A stretch of 32,367 nucleotides of DNA from Curtobacterium sp. MMLR14_010. Its GTDB lineage: Bacteria > Actinomycetota > Actinomycetes > Actinomycetales > Microbacteriaceae. The notes under the pieces were generated by a model. The model ran no database searches and was not told where the DNA came from. It saw only the letters and a list, made by a program, of their open reading frames with translations. Location of the stretch: positions 95,496 through 127,862 of the forward strand of contig NZ_MJGV01000020.1 of NCBI RefSeq assembly GCF_001865015.1, read 5' to 3'. Of the stretch, positions 24,690 to 32,357 are shown piece after piece (position 1 is the stretch's first letter; the number at the start of each line of letters is the position of its first letter). The position numbers and the translations under genes were made by a program.

Positions 24690-25034
24690 TCAGGCCCAGC
24701 CGAGTTCATGGAGGCGCTCGTCGTCGATGCCGTACCAGTGCCCGATCTCGTGCACCAAGGTCGTGTGGACCTCGTCGCGGAGTTCCTCGTGGGTGTCGCA
24801 CTCCGCCAGGTGCTGCTTCCGGAACACCACGATGCGGTCGGGGAGCTCGCCGAAGCCGTACTGCCCGCGTTCGGTCTGCGCGACGCCGTCGTAGATGCCG
24901 AAGAGCTCAGAGCCGTCCTCGGGTTCGTCCTCGACGACGAACACCACGTTGTCGAGTCCGTCGACCATCTCGTCCGGCAGCAGGTCGAGTTCATCGGTCA
25001 CGAGGGCCTCGAACGCCTCGGCGGACATCTCCAT
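24690..25034 (-). CDS. Zincin-like metallopeptidase family protein
   Basis: A 114-residue single-domain protein of the short actinobacterial zincin family. The zinc-site motif is VHEIGHWYGIDDERLHELGW near the C-terminus, with His95, Glu96, His99 and probably Asp104 as third ligand. The preceding region ELPDRIVVFRKQHL fits the family. It is cytoplasmic, with no signal peptide. The start is ambiguous: GTG at 25037, ATG at 25034 or ATG at 25028, none with a clear ribosome site. It is convergent with the kinase gene, 25 bp apart without an obvious terminator. Protease activity and substrate have not been shown for the family as far as I know. Confidence 0.82.
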   Translation of the reverse strand: MEMSAEAFEALVTDELDLLPDEMVDGLDNVVFVVEDEPEDGSELFGIYDGVAQTERGQYGFGELPDRIVVFRKQHLAECDTHEELRDEVHTTLVHEIGHWYGIDDERLHELGWA

Positions 25035-25100
25035 CACGGGGTCGATCGTGGCACATGCGACCGGACGTCAGCCTGGCCGGTCGCACGGGCCCCTACAACG

Positions 25101-25134
25101 ACGAAGGCCCCCGTCACTCGACGGGGGCCTTCGT
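25101..25134 (-). terminator. Terminator of tRNA-His
   Basis: A perfect 15-bp stem, ACGAAGGCCCCCGTC at 25101-25115 with 25120-25134 and a tetraloop-size loop, begins four bases after the tRNA 3' end on the minus strand. Confidence 0.85.
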
Positions 25135-25137
25135 ACA

Positions 25138-25214
25138 TGGGGTGAGTAACGGGGCTCGAACCCGCGACCTCCTAGACCACAACCAGGCGCTCTACCAGCT
25201 GAGCTATACCCACC
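25138..25214 (-). tRNA. tRNA-His (GTG anticodon)
   Basis: The minus strand gives a full cloverleaf: acceptor GTGGGTA with TACTCAC (one G-U), D-arm TAGCTCAGCTGGTAGAGC, anticodon arm CCTGG-TTGTGGT-CTAGG, and T-arm with GGTTCGA. The anticodon is GTG. The extra 5' G at position -1 faces discriminator C73, the histidine identity pair. CCA is encoded. It lies downstream of orn on the same strand. Confidence 0.97.
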
Positions 25215-25248
25215 ATGTCCGTCACCCGACCTACGGGGCAACCACTCA

Positions 25249-25254
25249 ATAGTA
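25249..25254 (-). promoter_or_regulatory. Candidate -10 box for tRNA-His
   Basis: TACTAT on the minus strand, inside the AT-richest spot between orn and the tRNA, would start transcription about 28 bases before the mature 5' end. No good -35 is seen, so read-through from orn is the alternative. Confidence 0.3.
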
Positions 25255-25280
25255 GTACACGCGGGCGGGTGCCCGGGACA

Positions 25281-25919
25281 CTACTCGGCGGTCGGACCTG
25301 CGAGACGAGGGGCCCAGGCCTCGACGACCTCGGCGGCCACGGCGCGCACGTCGTCGGTCGAGGGGCCGGGCTCGGCGATGAAGCCCGCGCGGCGGTAGTA
25401 CTCGAGCTCCCGGATGGACTCGAGGATGTCGGCAAGGGCGCGGTGTCCGCCGTGCTTCTCCGGGGCGTTGAAGTACACGCGCGGGAACCAGCGGCGGCAG
25501 AGCTCCTTGATGCTCGACACGTCGACGCTGCGGTAGTGCAGGTGGCCGTCGACGCGGGGCATGTACTTCGCCAGGAACGCGCGGTCCGTGCCGATCGTGT
25601 TGCCGGCCAGGGGAGCGCTGCCCTCGGCCGGGACGTGGGCGAGGATGTACTCGAGCACCTGGTACTCGGCGTCCGCGAGGCTGACGCCGTTCGGGATCTC
25701 CTCGCTGAGGCCCGACGTGGCGTGCATGTTCGTAACGAACTCGTTCATGTTGTCCAGCGCCGACTGGTCGGGCTTGATCACGATGTCGAACCCGGGATGC
25801 ACGGGGTTGAGGTCGAAGTCGGTGATGACCACGGCCACCTCGACGAGTTCGTCGACCTCGACGTCGAGGCCCGTCATCTCGCAGTCGATCCAGACGAGGC
25901 GGTCATTCGCGGTTGCCAT
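25281..25919 (-). CDS. orn: Oligoribonuclease
   Basis: A 212-residue DEDDh 3'-5' exonuclease that degrades two- to five-nucleotide RNAs and, in bacteria with c-di-GMP, the product pGpG. Exo [11 protein letters not shown] with Asp12 and Glu14. Exo [15 protein letters not shown]. Exo III: HRALADI with the catalytic His and Asp. The length is slightly longer than the usual 180 or so because of a C-terminal tail. TAGGAT on the minus strand (25931-25926) lies six bases from the ATG and no ribosome site is seen, so the mRNA may be leaderless. The tRNA-His gene follows on the same strand. Confidence 0.95.
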   Translation of the reverse strand: MATANDRLVWIDCEMTGLDVEVDELVEVAVVITDFDLNPVHPGFDIVIKPDQSALDNMNEFVTNMHATSGLSEEIPNGVSLADAEYQVLEYILAHVPAEGSAPLAGNTIGTDRAFLAKYMPRVDGHLHYRSVDVSSIKELCRRWFPRVYFNAPEKHGGHRALADILESIRELEYYRRAGFIAEPGPSTDDVRAVAAEVVEAWAPRLAGPTAE

Positions 25920-26086
25920 GCCCCGATCCTATTGCCGGCCGCAGACACCCCCGACCGCTGGCGCCGCCGTGCTCGCTCGTCGTGGCCCCCGCGCAGCACT
26001 CGTTTGAGCGTGGGCGGGCCGCGCGCTGCCCGCGGCAGCGTCCGCGGGCGACCTCGCCGGCTCCCTCGGCGCCCCGGCGCCCGGGT

Positions 26087-26144
26087 CGAGCGGGCGAAAC
26101 ACCGTGGTCGAGCCAGCCGCGGACTCCGGCATTTCGCCCGCTCG
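26087..26144. repeat. 58-bp palindromic repeat, copy 8
   Basis: A perfect 13-bp stem, CGAGCGGGCGAAA with TTTCGCCCGCTCG, then a two-base internal loop and CCG/CGG. It lies 168 bp upstream of the orn start. Confidence 0.85.
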
Positions 26145-26190
26145 TGCCTGCGGGGCGGTGCGGGCGTCGTCTCGCCCGGACCCGGAACGT

Positions 26191-26247
26191 CGAGCGGGCG
26201 AAACACCGAGGTCGGCCAGCTGCGGACGCTGGCATTTCGCCCGCTCG
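26191..26247. repeat. Palindromic repeat, copy 9 (57 bp)
   Basis: The same 13-bp stem as copy 8, with an inner hairpin GCCAGC-N7-GCTGGC. It is one base shorter than the other copies. Confidence 0.85.
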
Positions 26248-26340
26248 ACCCCGGCGGGCGACGCCCACGCCCGGCCAGGCGCCTCCGGGGCGCACCCGCG
26301 CAACCAGCAGGAGGCCCGGAGCCGGTCTCGGGGGCCAGCG

Positions 26341-26355
26341 CCGAGCCTCCAGGCC
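26341..26355 (-). repeat. GGMCKGGAGGCYCGG word
   Basis: The minus strand reads GGCCTGGAGGCTCGG, identical to 1875-1889. It lies 34 bp past the MFS stop. Confidence 0.6.
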
Positions 26356-26388
26356 GGGGCAGCGAGCCGCAGCCGCCGCGCGATCCGC

Positions 26389-27648
26389 TCAGCCGACCTC
26401 GCCCGCGGAGATGGCCTCGGCCTCGGTGGGCAACGCCTCGGGACCGTCGTCCACGCGGCGGAGGGCCCGAGCGGCGACGATCGTCACCACGAACGCCACG
26501 GCCACGGACGTCCCCGCGAAGACGTAGGCGGCACTCGGGGAGTACGCGTCGGCGAGGAGGGTGGCCACGGGCGGGGCGATCGCTCCGCCGATGAACCGCA
26601 CGGCCGAGTACGCGCTCGACGCCACGGAGCGGGGGAGGTCGGTGGCCTCCATCACGCACTCGGTCAGCACGGTGTTGAGCACGCCGAGCACGAGACCGCC
26701 CACGACCACGCAGACGATGAGCCCGGCCGGCGACTGCACGACCACGGCCGCGGCGAACAGGTCGAGCGCCAGCAGCGGCAGCGCGATCCGGAGCACCGTC
26801 GTCCGACGCATCCGCGCCGTGAGCATCGGGGCGACCCACACCGAGGTGATCGCGAGACCGACGCCCCAGCCGAAGAACGTGAAGCCGATGCCGAGCGCCC
26901 CGAACCCGAGCGGGAACGGCGTGTAGGCGAGCAGCACGAAGAAGCCGATGTTGTAGAACAGTGCGGTGGCGGCGAGGGCCGCGAGCGTGGGGTGCGCGAG
27001 CGCTCGGAAGGGTGCGGAGAGCTTCGTCGGCGTGGGCTTCTCGAGCCCGGAGGTCTTCAGGAGCACGACGACCGCGATGAACGCGATCGCCATCAGGGTG
27101 GTGACGCCGAAGAACGGTCCGCGCCAGCTCACCGACCCGAGCAGTCCGCCGACGAGGGGGCCGATCGCGATGCCGAGGCCGAGTGCCGCCTCGTACAGGA
27201 TGATCGCGGACGCGGTGCCACCCGAGGCAGCGCCGACGATCGTCGCGAGGGCGGTGGAGATGAAGAGCGCGTTGCCGAGGCCCCACCCGGCGCGGAAGTC
27301 GATGATCGTCCAGACGTCGTTCGACACGGCGGCGAGCACGGAGAACACCACGATGAGGGCGAGCCCGATGAGCAGGGTGCGCTTGGCGCCGATGCGGCTC
27401 GACACCCAGCTCGTGAAGAACATCGCGACGCCGGTGACCGCGAGGTAGCTCGTGAAGAGCAGCTCGGTCTGCGCGGGCGTCGCCCGCAGCGACGCAGCGA
27501 TCGCGGGCAGGATCGGGTCGACGAGACCGATGCCCATGAAGGCGACGACGCAGGCGAAGGCGATCGCCCAGACCGCCTTGGACTGCTTGAGGATGCTGCC
27601 CGTGGCAGCGCCGGCAGCGCCGGCCGCAGCGGGTGCGTGGGTGTTCAC
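26389..27648 (-). CDS. MFS transporter, drug-efflux type
   Basis: A 419-residue major facilitator protein with twelve predicted membrane helices, starting with AVWAIAFACVVAFMGIGLVDPILPAIAASL (a DHA1-type first helix) and a loop SSRIGAKRTLLIG after the second helix. It is probably a proton-driven efflux pump for small toxic compounds. The GTG start overlaps the marR stop in a GTGA and has GGAGAT 9 bases upstream, so the two genes are coupled and the regulator very likely controls the pump. The substrate cannot be predicted. Confidence 0.9.
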   Translation of the reverse strand: MNTHAPAAAGAAGAATGSILKQSKAVWAIAFACVVAFMGIGLVDPILPAIAASLRATPAQTELLFTSYLAVTGVAMFFTSWVSSRIGAKRTLLIGLALIVVFSVLAAVSNDVWTIIDFRAGWGLGNALFISTALATIVGAASGGTASAIILYEAALGLGIAIGPLVGGLLGSVSWRGPFFGVTTLMAIAFIAVVVLLKTSGLEKPTPTKLSAPFRALAHPTLAALAATALFYNIGFFVLLAYTPFPLGFGALGIGFTFFGWGVGLAITSVWVAPMLTARMRRTTVLRIALPLLALDLFAAAVVVQSPAGLIVCVVVGGLVLGVLNTVLTECVMEATDLPRSVASSAYSAVRFIGGAIAPPVATLLADAYSPSAAYVFAGTSVAVAFVVTIVAARALRRVDDGPEALPTEAEAISAGEVG

Positions 27649-28079
27649 GCGGGGATCTCCGTTCTGGTCCTCGTCGCGATGAGGGCCGATGCTTCGTGCA
27701 GGACGTCCCACTGGTCGTCATCGAGGTCCGCGAAGACCGGGCCGACGGTGCGGGTGAGGGTGGCGCGCCACGCGAGGAGGTGCGCGCGGCCGGCGTCGGT
27801 GATCCCGATGCGCTGGCCGCGGGAGTCGTCGGGGTCGACGGACCGCGAGACGAGTCCGTCGTCGAGCATCCCGCCGACCAGCCGCGTCATGGTCGGCTGC
27901 GACACGCGCGACGCGGTCGCGAGTTCGCCGACCCGGAGTGGCTGGTCGGTCTCCAGGATCCCGAGGGTGCGCCAGACGGCGGGGGAGGTGGTGGTGCCCG
28001 TCGCCTGGACGGCCGTGCGGATCAGGCGGTTCACGGAGACGAGCAGCGTCTCGATCGTCTCGGCACGCGATGATTCCAT
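27645..28079 (-). CDS. MarR family transcriptional regulator
   Basis: A 144-residue winged-helix repressor. The recognition helix region LRVGELATASRVSQPTMTRLVGGMLDDGLVSRS and the wing DPDDSRGQRIGITDAGR are typical of MarR proteins. It is first in an operon with an MFS efflux gene, and it probably represses its own promoter at 28086-28114, where a perfect inverted repeat lies between the promoter boxes, until a ligand is bound. The ATG at 28079 is six bases after the -10 box, so translation is probably leaderless; no ribosome site is seen. Confidence 0.92.
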   Translation of the reverse strand: MESSRAETIETLLVSVNRLIRTAVQATGTTTSPAVWRTLGILETDQPLRVGELATASRVSQPTMTRLVGGMLDDGLVSRSVDPDDSRGQRIGITDAGRAHLLAWRATLTRTVGPVFADLDDDQWDVLHEASALIATRTRTEIPA

Positions 28080-28085
28080 GTCTGA

Positions 28086-28114
28086 ACTATATAGCAGAGC
28101 TATACAACAGGCAA
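28086..28114 (-). promoter_or_regulatory. marR promoter with overlapping MarR-type operator
   Basis: On the minus strand TTGCCT (28114-28109), 17 bases, then TATAGT (28091-28086). The inverted repeat TATAGC-N3-GCTATA at 28090-28104 fills the spacer and touches the -10 box, the classic place for an autorepressor site. The expected transcript start coincides with the ATG. Confidence 0.7.
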
Positions 28115-28153
28115 CGGCGTCCCGGACAGCAGCCCCCTGGTAGACAGGGGGAC

Positions 28154-28444
28154 ATGAGCGACATCACCATCCACGAGGGCGACGAGTACACCGCCATCTA
28201 CCACCAGGGACCCTTCGACGGCACGACGGACACCCGCACCGCCACCGGCGACGGCATCGAGGACGAGGTGACGGTCTTCGCGGACGTTGAGGGCCTGCAG
28301 ACGGCCTTCACCTACAAGGCCACGCACACCCGCCACGTGGTCGACCAGGTCTCGGTCGACTACACGTACGAGCCCGAGAAGTCCGACGACCTCGACGACC
28401 TGCAGGAGCGCGGCGACCGCAGCGGCGGGTTCGACCGGGAGTAG
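28154..28444 (+). CDS. Small acidic hypothetical protein
   Basis: A 96-residue soluble, acidic protein that I do not recognise. It is rich in Asp, Glu and Thr, with beta-type alternation (EYTAIYHQGPF, VTVFADVEGLQTAFTYKATHTRHVVDQVSVDYTYE) and a charged, probably disordered C-terminus. There is no signal peptide, membrane helix or cysteine. The ATG has AGGGGG two to eight bases before it. TAGACA lies seven bases upstream of the ATG but lacks the final T of a -10 box. It is divergent from marR, with 74 bp between start codons, so the MarR site region could affect it too. The thioredoxin-like gene follows 29 bp later on the same strand. Confidence 0.7.
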   Translation: MSDITIHEGDEYTAIYHQGPFDGTTDTRTATGDGIEDEVTVFADVEGLQTAFTYKATHTRHVVDQVSVDYTYEPEKSDDLDDLQERGDRSGGFDRE

Positions 28445-28473
28445 TCACACCCACTCCGACGTTGCAGGACCAC

Positions 28474-28737
28474 ATGCAGCTCGACCTCTGGACGTCCGCC
28501 TTCTGCGCACCGTGTGCCGCCGCACGCCGGGCGGTCGCTGACGCGGCACGGATCGTCCCCGGGCTCGACGTGGTCGAACGTGACGTCGCGTCGTACCCCG
28601 ACGACGCAGAGGACCTCGGCATCCGTTCGACCCCCACGATCATCGTGCGGCGGGCGGACGGTGCCGAGGTCTTCCGTTCTCCCGGCGTCCCGTCCCGCGA
28701 CCAGCTGCTGCTGGCGGTCGCGAAGGCGGTCGACTAG
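28474..28737 (+). CDS. Small thioredoxin-like protein
   Basis: An 87-residue thioredoxin-fold protein with active site CAPC (Cys11, Cys14) after LDLWTSAF, and the cis-proline segment RSTPTIIVRRADG near 52-64. It is shorter than classical thioredoxin (about 105 residues), similar to glutaredoxin-size actinobacterial thioredoxin-family proteins. It is cytoplasmic, probably a dithiol reductant. The ATG at 28474 is preferred because AGGA lies 5 bases upstream; a TTG at 28462 is in frame but adds only QDH. It is likely co-transcribed with the small upstream gene, and a weak hairpin follows. Confidence 0.85.
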   Translation: MQLDLWTSAFCAPCAAARRAVADAARIVPGLDVVERDVASYPDDAEDLGIRSTPTIIVRRADGAEVFRSPGVPSRDQLLLAVAKAVD

Positions 28738-28739
28738 CC

Positions 28740-28763
28740 GGACGGGAGGCCCGGCTGGGCTCC
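28740..28763 (+). terminator. Weak hairpin after thioredoxin-like gene
   Basis: GGA-GCCC stem (one bulged G), loop GGCT, then GGGC-TCC at 28745-28763. It starts with the word GGACGGGAGGCCCGG. It lies between convergent genes and may serve both directions. Confidence 0.4.
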
Positions 28764-28778
28764 TCGAGTCCGCCCGGC

Positions 28779-30221
28779 TCAGCGGGTGGTCGCCGCCACT
28801 GCCGTGGCCGCCGCTGCGCCCGAGGTCGCGTCGTGCGCCTGGTCTGGCGTCGTGTCCGGCGCCTCAGCGTGCTCCCGCTGCGAGCGTGGTTCCCCGACGA
28901 CGGTCGGTGCCGGTGGCCGCACGACCCGGAGGACCTGTCGTACGAGGCGCTTCGCCGTGCGGACGGGGACCCCGGCCACGAGCGCGGCGAGCCCCAGGAC
29001 CGAGCGGTCGGCCGGCCCGAGGGCGTTCTTCCGCTCCCACGCCCGACGCAGCACCCCGCCACGGCTCCGGCGCGCGGCTGGTCGGTCGACGAGGGCCCCG
29101 GCGTCCCGGAGCGCCATCATCCGATCGGTCCGGATCACCCAGTCGTCGTCGGACTCGGGGTGGAAGTAGTTGTCCCTCATCCAGTCGGGCCGGACCCTCC
29201 CGAAGACCCCGTCCACCAGGTCGATGGCGTCGCCCTCGAGTCCACTGTCGACGAAGACCTCGTTGATGAGCGGTCGGCTGACGCCGAAGTCCGTCAGGGT
29301 CAGCGCTGGGATGCCGCGGGCGACGGCCTCGAGCACGGCGGTCGAGCTGATCGTCACCAGGGCCACCGCGCGGTCGAGGTGCGTCGCCATCGGTCCGGTC
29401 GCGACGACGAGGTTCGGCGGCGCGTCCGCGGGGACCAGGTCGGCGTACGGGAAGGCCTCGAGGTGGGTCTGTTGCTCGCCGGCGACCGCGCGGGTCTTCA
29501 CGACGACGCGCCACTCCGGGTGCTGCCGGGCCGTCTCGGCGAGCCACTGCACGATGCGGGCACGTTCCTCGCGGGTGGGTGGCACGCTCGGCTGCGCGGC
29601 GAACACCACGGAGTCCGGTGTCGGCGCCGGGTCACGGCGCGCGGCGCGGGCAGGTGCCGCGGCGAAGGGCAGCGTGGCGAGCGCGAAGAACGGTTCGACG
29701 CCGTTCTCGGCTGCCAGGGCCTCGTAGTCGCGGACCTCGCGGTGGCTGTGCAGGACGAAGAGGTCGGCCCGGGCGCGGGAGAACACGCCCTTCCACTTCG
29801 CCGGGAACGAGATCCCGGGCAGCCCGGTCACGAGGACGGGGCGGTGCGGGACCCGGCGGTGGACCTCCTCGATGAGCAGTTCGGCGACCGGGCCGATCAC
29901 CGACACGAGCACCGCGTCCGGTGGGTCGAGGCGCAGCCCTTCCACCACGGCGTCGACGTCGAGCGGTGTCGGCGGCTCGGTGGCCAGGTGCGCGAGCCGG
30001 TCGTCGAGCCCGCGGAACGCCGACCGGAGCTGCGCCGGGCTCGCCGTGCGCGGCGTGCGCACCACGAGGAGCTCGAGCGACCACCCTGCGGGCGCTGCCG
30101 ACAGGAGGTGGGCGCCCCACTTCGCGAAGGAGTCCGTGTCCACGATCCCGACCACGAGCCTCCCGGCCGTGCCGTCGCGGCCAGGCGACCGCGCCGTCGT
30201 GACCGGACCGTCCGCCCTCAC
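28779..30221 (-). CDS. Putative GT-B glycosyltransferase of the NeuB/NeuA operon (DUF6716-like)
   Basis: A 480-residue soluble protein. I recall similar actinobacterial proteins being named DUF6716 putative glycosyltransferase, but this is memory only. An N-terminal Rossmann-like part (VVGIVDTDSFAKWGAHLL; VLVTGLPGISFPAKWKGVFSRARADLFVLHSHREV) precedes a second Rossmann-like half with VVVKTRAV, VATGPMATHLDRAVALVTISSTAVLEAVARGIPALTLTDFG, which resembles the donor site of polysialyl- and CDP-type GT-B transferases. The C-terminal 100 residues are Arg/Ala-rich and variable. The GTG start overlaps the neuB stop (GTGA). As last gene of the neuA-neuB operon it is the obvious candidate for transferring the CMP-activated nonulosonic acid. 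Confidence 0.65.
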   Translation of the reverse strand: MRADGPVTTARSPGRDGTAGRLVVGIVDTDSFAKWGAHLLSAAPAGWSLELLVVRTPRTASPAQLRSAFRGLDDRLAHLATEPPTPLDVDAVVEGLRLDPPDAVLVSVIGPVAELLIEEVHRRVPHRPVLVTGLPGISFPAKWKGVFSRARADLFVLHSHREVRDYEALAAENGVEPFFALATLPFAAAPARAARRDPAPTPDSVVFAAQPSVPPTREERARIVQWLAETARQHPEWRVVVKTRAVAGEQQTHLEAFPYADLVPADAPPNLVVATGPMATHLDRAVALVTISSTAVLEAVARGIPALTLTDFGVSRPLINEVFVDSGLEGDAIDLVDGVFGRVRPDWMRDNYFHPESDDDWVIRTDRMMALRDAGALVDRPAARRSRGGVLRRAWERKNALGPADRSVLGLAALVAGVPVRTAKRLVRQVLRVVRPPAPTVVGEPRSQREHAEAPDTTPDQAHDATSGAAAATAVAATTR

Positions 30222-31090
30222 GCGTCGACGCGACGCAGCTTCGCCAGCGGCGCCAGTTCGCCCGGCATGACCCGCTTGACGCCGTCGCCGAGGGCGGTCT
30301 CGATGATGCGGACGTCGCGGGCGAGGGTCTGCAGGCCGTGCGGCTCGAGGGACGCGGCATGGTCGGAGCCCCACATCGTGCGGTCGAGCGTGATGTGTCG
30401 CTCGACGGCGGTCGCGCCGAGGGCAACGGCCGCGATGGAGATCTGCAGGCCGGGCTCGTGGCCGGAGTAGCCGACCGGCACGCCGCTGTAGCGCTGCGCG
30501 AGGGTGTCGATCATGCGGAGGTTGGCCTCCTCGGGCGGCAGCGGGTACGTCGAGGTCGCGTGCATGAGCACGAGCTTCTCCGTGCCGAGGGCCGCGACCG
30601 CGCGGTCGATCTGCTCCAGCGTGGACATGCCGGTCGACAGGATCACGGGCTTGCCCGTCGCGGCCACGGCGGCGAGCAGGCCGAGGTCCGTGACGGAGGC
30701 CGAGGCGATCTTGTACGCGACGACGTTGAGGTCCTCGAGGAAGTCCACCGACGGCTCGTCCCACGGCGACGCGAACCAGTCGAGACCGCGGAGCGTGGCG
30801 TGGTCGCCGATCTCGATGTACTGGTCGCGGTCGAACTCGACGCGGTAGCGGTACTCGAGGTAGGTCATGTCGCCCCACGGGGTGCTGCGCGGGGTCTGCT
30901 TCATGTGCTCGGGCGTGGAGATCGCCGGCGTGCGCTTCTGGAACTTGACCGCCTGGAGCCCGGCGTCGGCCGCGACGTCGATGAGCTGCTTGGCGATGTC
31001 GACGTCGCCGTTGTGGTTCAGGCCGATCTCGCCGATGAGGTAGGCGGGGTGCCCGGCGCCGATCGTGGACGTGCCGATGTGGACGGTCAT
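30218..31090 (-). CDS. neuB: N-acetylneuraminate synthase family protein without SAF domain
   Basis: A 290-residue TIM-barrel enzyme that condenses phosphoenolpyruvate with an N-acetylated hexosamine to make a nonulosonic acid. Family marks: AYLIGEIGLNHNGDVDIAKQLIDVAADAGLQAVKFQKR, DWFASPWDEPSVDFLE, YKIASASVTDLGLL, PVILSTGMSTLEQIDRAV, VPVGYSGHEPGL, AVERHITLDRTMWGSDHAASLEP. Usual NeuB proteins are about 340-350 residues and end in an antifreeze-like SAF domain, which here is missing: the protein stops at KLRRVDA, where the barrel normally ends. GGAG lies 4 bases before the ATG, which overlaps the neuA stop. The exact sugar (neuraminic, legionaminic or other) cannot be decided. Confidence 0.9.
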   Translation of the reverse strand: MTVHIGTSTIGAGHPAYLIGEIGLNHNGDVDIAKQLIDVAADAGLQAVKFQKRTPAISTPEHMKQTPRSTPWGDMTYLEYRYRVEFDRDQYIEIGDHATLRGLDWFASPWDEPSVDFLEDLNVVAYKIASASVTDLGLLAAVAATGKPVILSTGMSTLEQIDRAVAALGTEKLVLMHATSTYPLPPEEANLRMIDTLAQRYSGVPVGYSGHEPGLQISIAAVALGATAVERHITLDRTMWGSDHAASLEPHGLQTLARDVRIIETALGDGVKRVMPGELAPLAKLRRVDA

Positions 31091-31893
31091 GGTGCTCCGT
31101 TCGTCGTGGCGAGTTGCCACCATTGGGGATCGGGTGGCTCCGGCAGGGTTCCGCTGCTTCGTGGGTCGTGCGTGTCGTGCGTTCCGGGGTGTGCTGCGGC
31201 GTTCGCTGCGGCTTGCGCGGCTGCGTGCGCTTCGGCCTGTGCCAGGTCGGACTCGTCGTCGATGTCGATCGCCCCGCGCGGGTCCACGGAGACGATCTCC
31301 ACGCGGCCGAAGAACCGGTGCTGGTGCTGGCGGAAGCCGTCCGTGCGGAGGGCGTAGAACGCGCCCGTCTCCCGGTGCTCCGGCTCGCGGTCCTGGCGGC
31401 GCGGGCGGATGGCGGCGTCGTGGTTCACCGCGACGGCGTGCCCGGCGGCGTCGACGCGCCAGAGGAACGCGTGCGACGGCGTGGCCGCGAACACGGAGTC
31501 CGCCGAGCCCCCGATGACGCGGGCGACGGCGTCGTCGAGGTCTGCTGGGTCGATGAACGGCGAGGTGGCCTGGAGGAAGAGGAGCACCTGCGGCTCGTCC
31601 CCCGTCACTCGCAGTGCGTCGAGGGTGTGCAGGAGCGCGGACTCGGAGGAGGCATCGTCGCCCGCGAGCTCCGGCGGGCGGCGGACCACGCGGGCGCCGG
31701 CGGCGACGGCCTCGGCGGCGATGTCGTCACCGTCCGTCGAGACCACGACGCCGTCCACGAGTCGTGCACGCTGGGCGGACTCGATCGCGCGGCGGACCAG
31801 GGTGCGGCCGCCGACCGTGCGGAGGTTCTTGCCGGGGATGCCCTTCGAGCCGGCCCGCGCCGGGATGACGGCGACGACGCGCATGGTGCTCAT
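31087..31893 (-). CDS. neuA: Acylneuraminate cytidylyltransferase
   Basis: A 268-residue GT-A fold nucleotidyltransferase that activates a nonulosonic acid with CTP. It starts VVAVIPARAGSKGIPGKNLRTVGGRTL, the CMP-sialate synthetase signature. It continues VVVSTDGDDIAAEA, FLQATSPF, ETGAFYALR and DPRGAIDIDDESDLAQAE. The last 50 residues or so are an Ala/His/Pro-rich tail beyond the conserved domain. The start is ATG at 31893, six bases after TAGCGT (31905-31900), suggesting a leaderless mRNA; ATG at 31884 (preceded by GAGCACC) is the alternative. It is the first gene of the operon with neuB and a putative glycosyltransferase. Confidence 0.92.
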   Translation of the reverse strand: MSTMRVVAVIPARAGSKGIPGKNLRTVGGRTLVRRAIESAQRARLVDGVVVSTDGDDIAAEAVAAGARVVRRPPELAGDDASSESALLHTLDALRVTGDEPQVLLFLQATSPFIDPADLDDAVARVIGGSADSVFAATPSHAFLWRVDAAGHAVAVNHDAAIRPRRQDREPEHRETGAFYALRTDGFRQHQHRFFGRVEIVSVDPRGAIDIDDESDLAQAEAHAAAQAAANAAAHPGTHDTHDPRSSGTLPEPPDPQWWQLATTNGAP

Positions 31894-32070
31894 GCTCGAA
31901 CGCTAGGGAGGCCGCGTTGCCGGGAGGCGAACGGCGGGCAAGCGCCGGCCCAACGCGGTGTTGCGGGGGCGGGCGCGGGCGGGCGGCCGGCCGAGCGGCC
32001 GGGCGGGCGGCCGGGGCGGGGTACGGGGGCGGTCGGCCGGTCGAGCGGGCAGGGCGAGTGGGCGGGCGGA

Positions 32071-32128
32071 CGAGCGGGCGAAATGCCGGGGTGCTCGTGG
32101 GGGCTGACCGCGGCATTTCGCCCGTTCG
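32071..32128. repeat. 58-bp palindromic repeat, copy 10
   Basis: The most regular copy: an 18-bp stem from CGAGCGGGCGAAATGCCG to its complement with a single G-U pair. It begins 178 bp upstream of the neuA start. Confidence 0.88.
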
Positions 32129-32162
32129 CCGGTGCGCTCGCGACGCGGAACCCGCGGAGGGC

Positions 32163-32220
32163 CGAGCGGGCGGAATGCCGGGGTGGGCGTGAGGGCCGAC
32201 CGCGGGAGTTCGCCCGCTCG
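32163..32220. repeat. 58-bp palindromic repeat, copy 11
   Basis: Perfect ten-base arms. The inner stem GAATGCCGG against CGGGAGTT is partly mismatched. Confidence 0.85.
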
Positions 32221-32264
32221 ACTGTGCGGCTTGCGACGCGGAGTCCGCGGAACCCGCGGACGGC

Positions 32265-32322
32265 CGAGCGGGCGGAATGCCGGGGTGCGCGTGCGGGTCG
32301 ACCGCGGGAGTTCGCCCGCTCG
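32265..32322. repeat. 58-bp palindromic repeat, copy 12
   Basis: Nearly identical to copy 11, 102 bp further on, flanked by the same spacer sequence. Confidence 0.85.
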
Positions 32323-32357
32323 ACTGTGCGGCTTGCGACGCGGAGTCCGCGGAGGGC

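Larger units (their letters stand above)
25920..26388. other. Intergenic region with two 58-bp-type palindromes
   Basis: Between the orn start and the MFS gene stop. It contains the orn -10 candidate (25926-25931), two palindromes (26087, 26191), and a GGCCTGGAGGCTCGG word on the minus strand at 26341. No credible gene is seen, and no clear terminator for the MFS gene. Confidence 0.75.
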
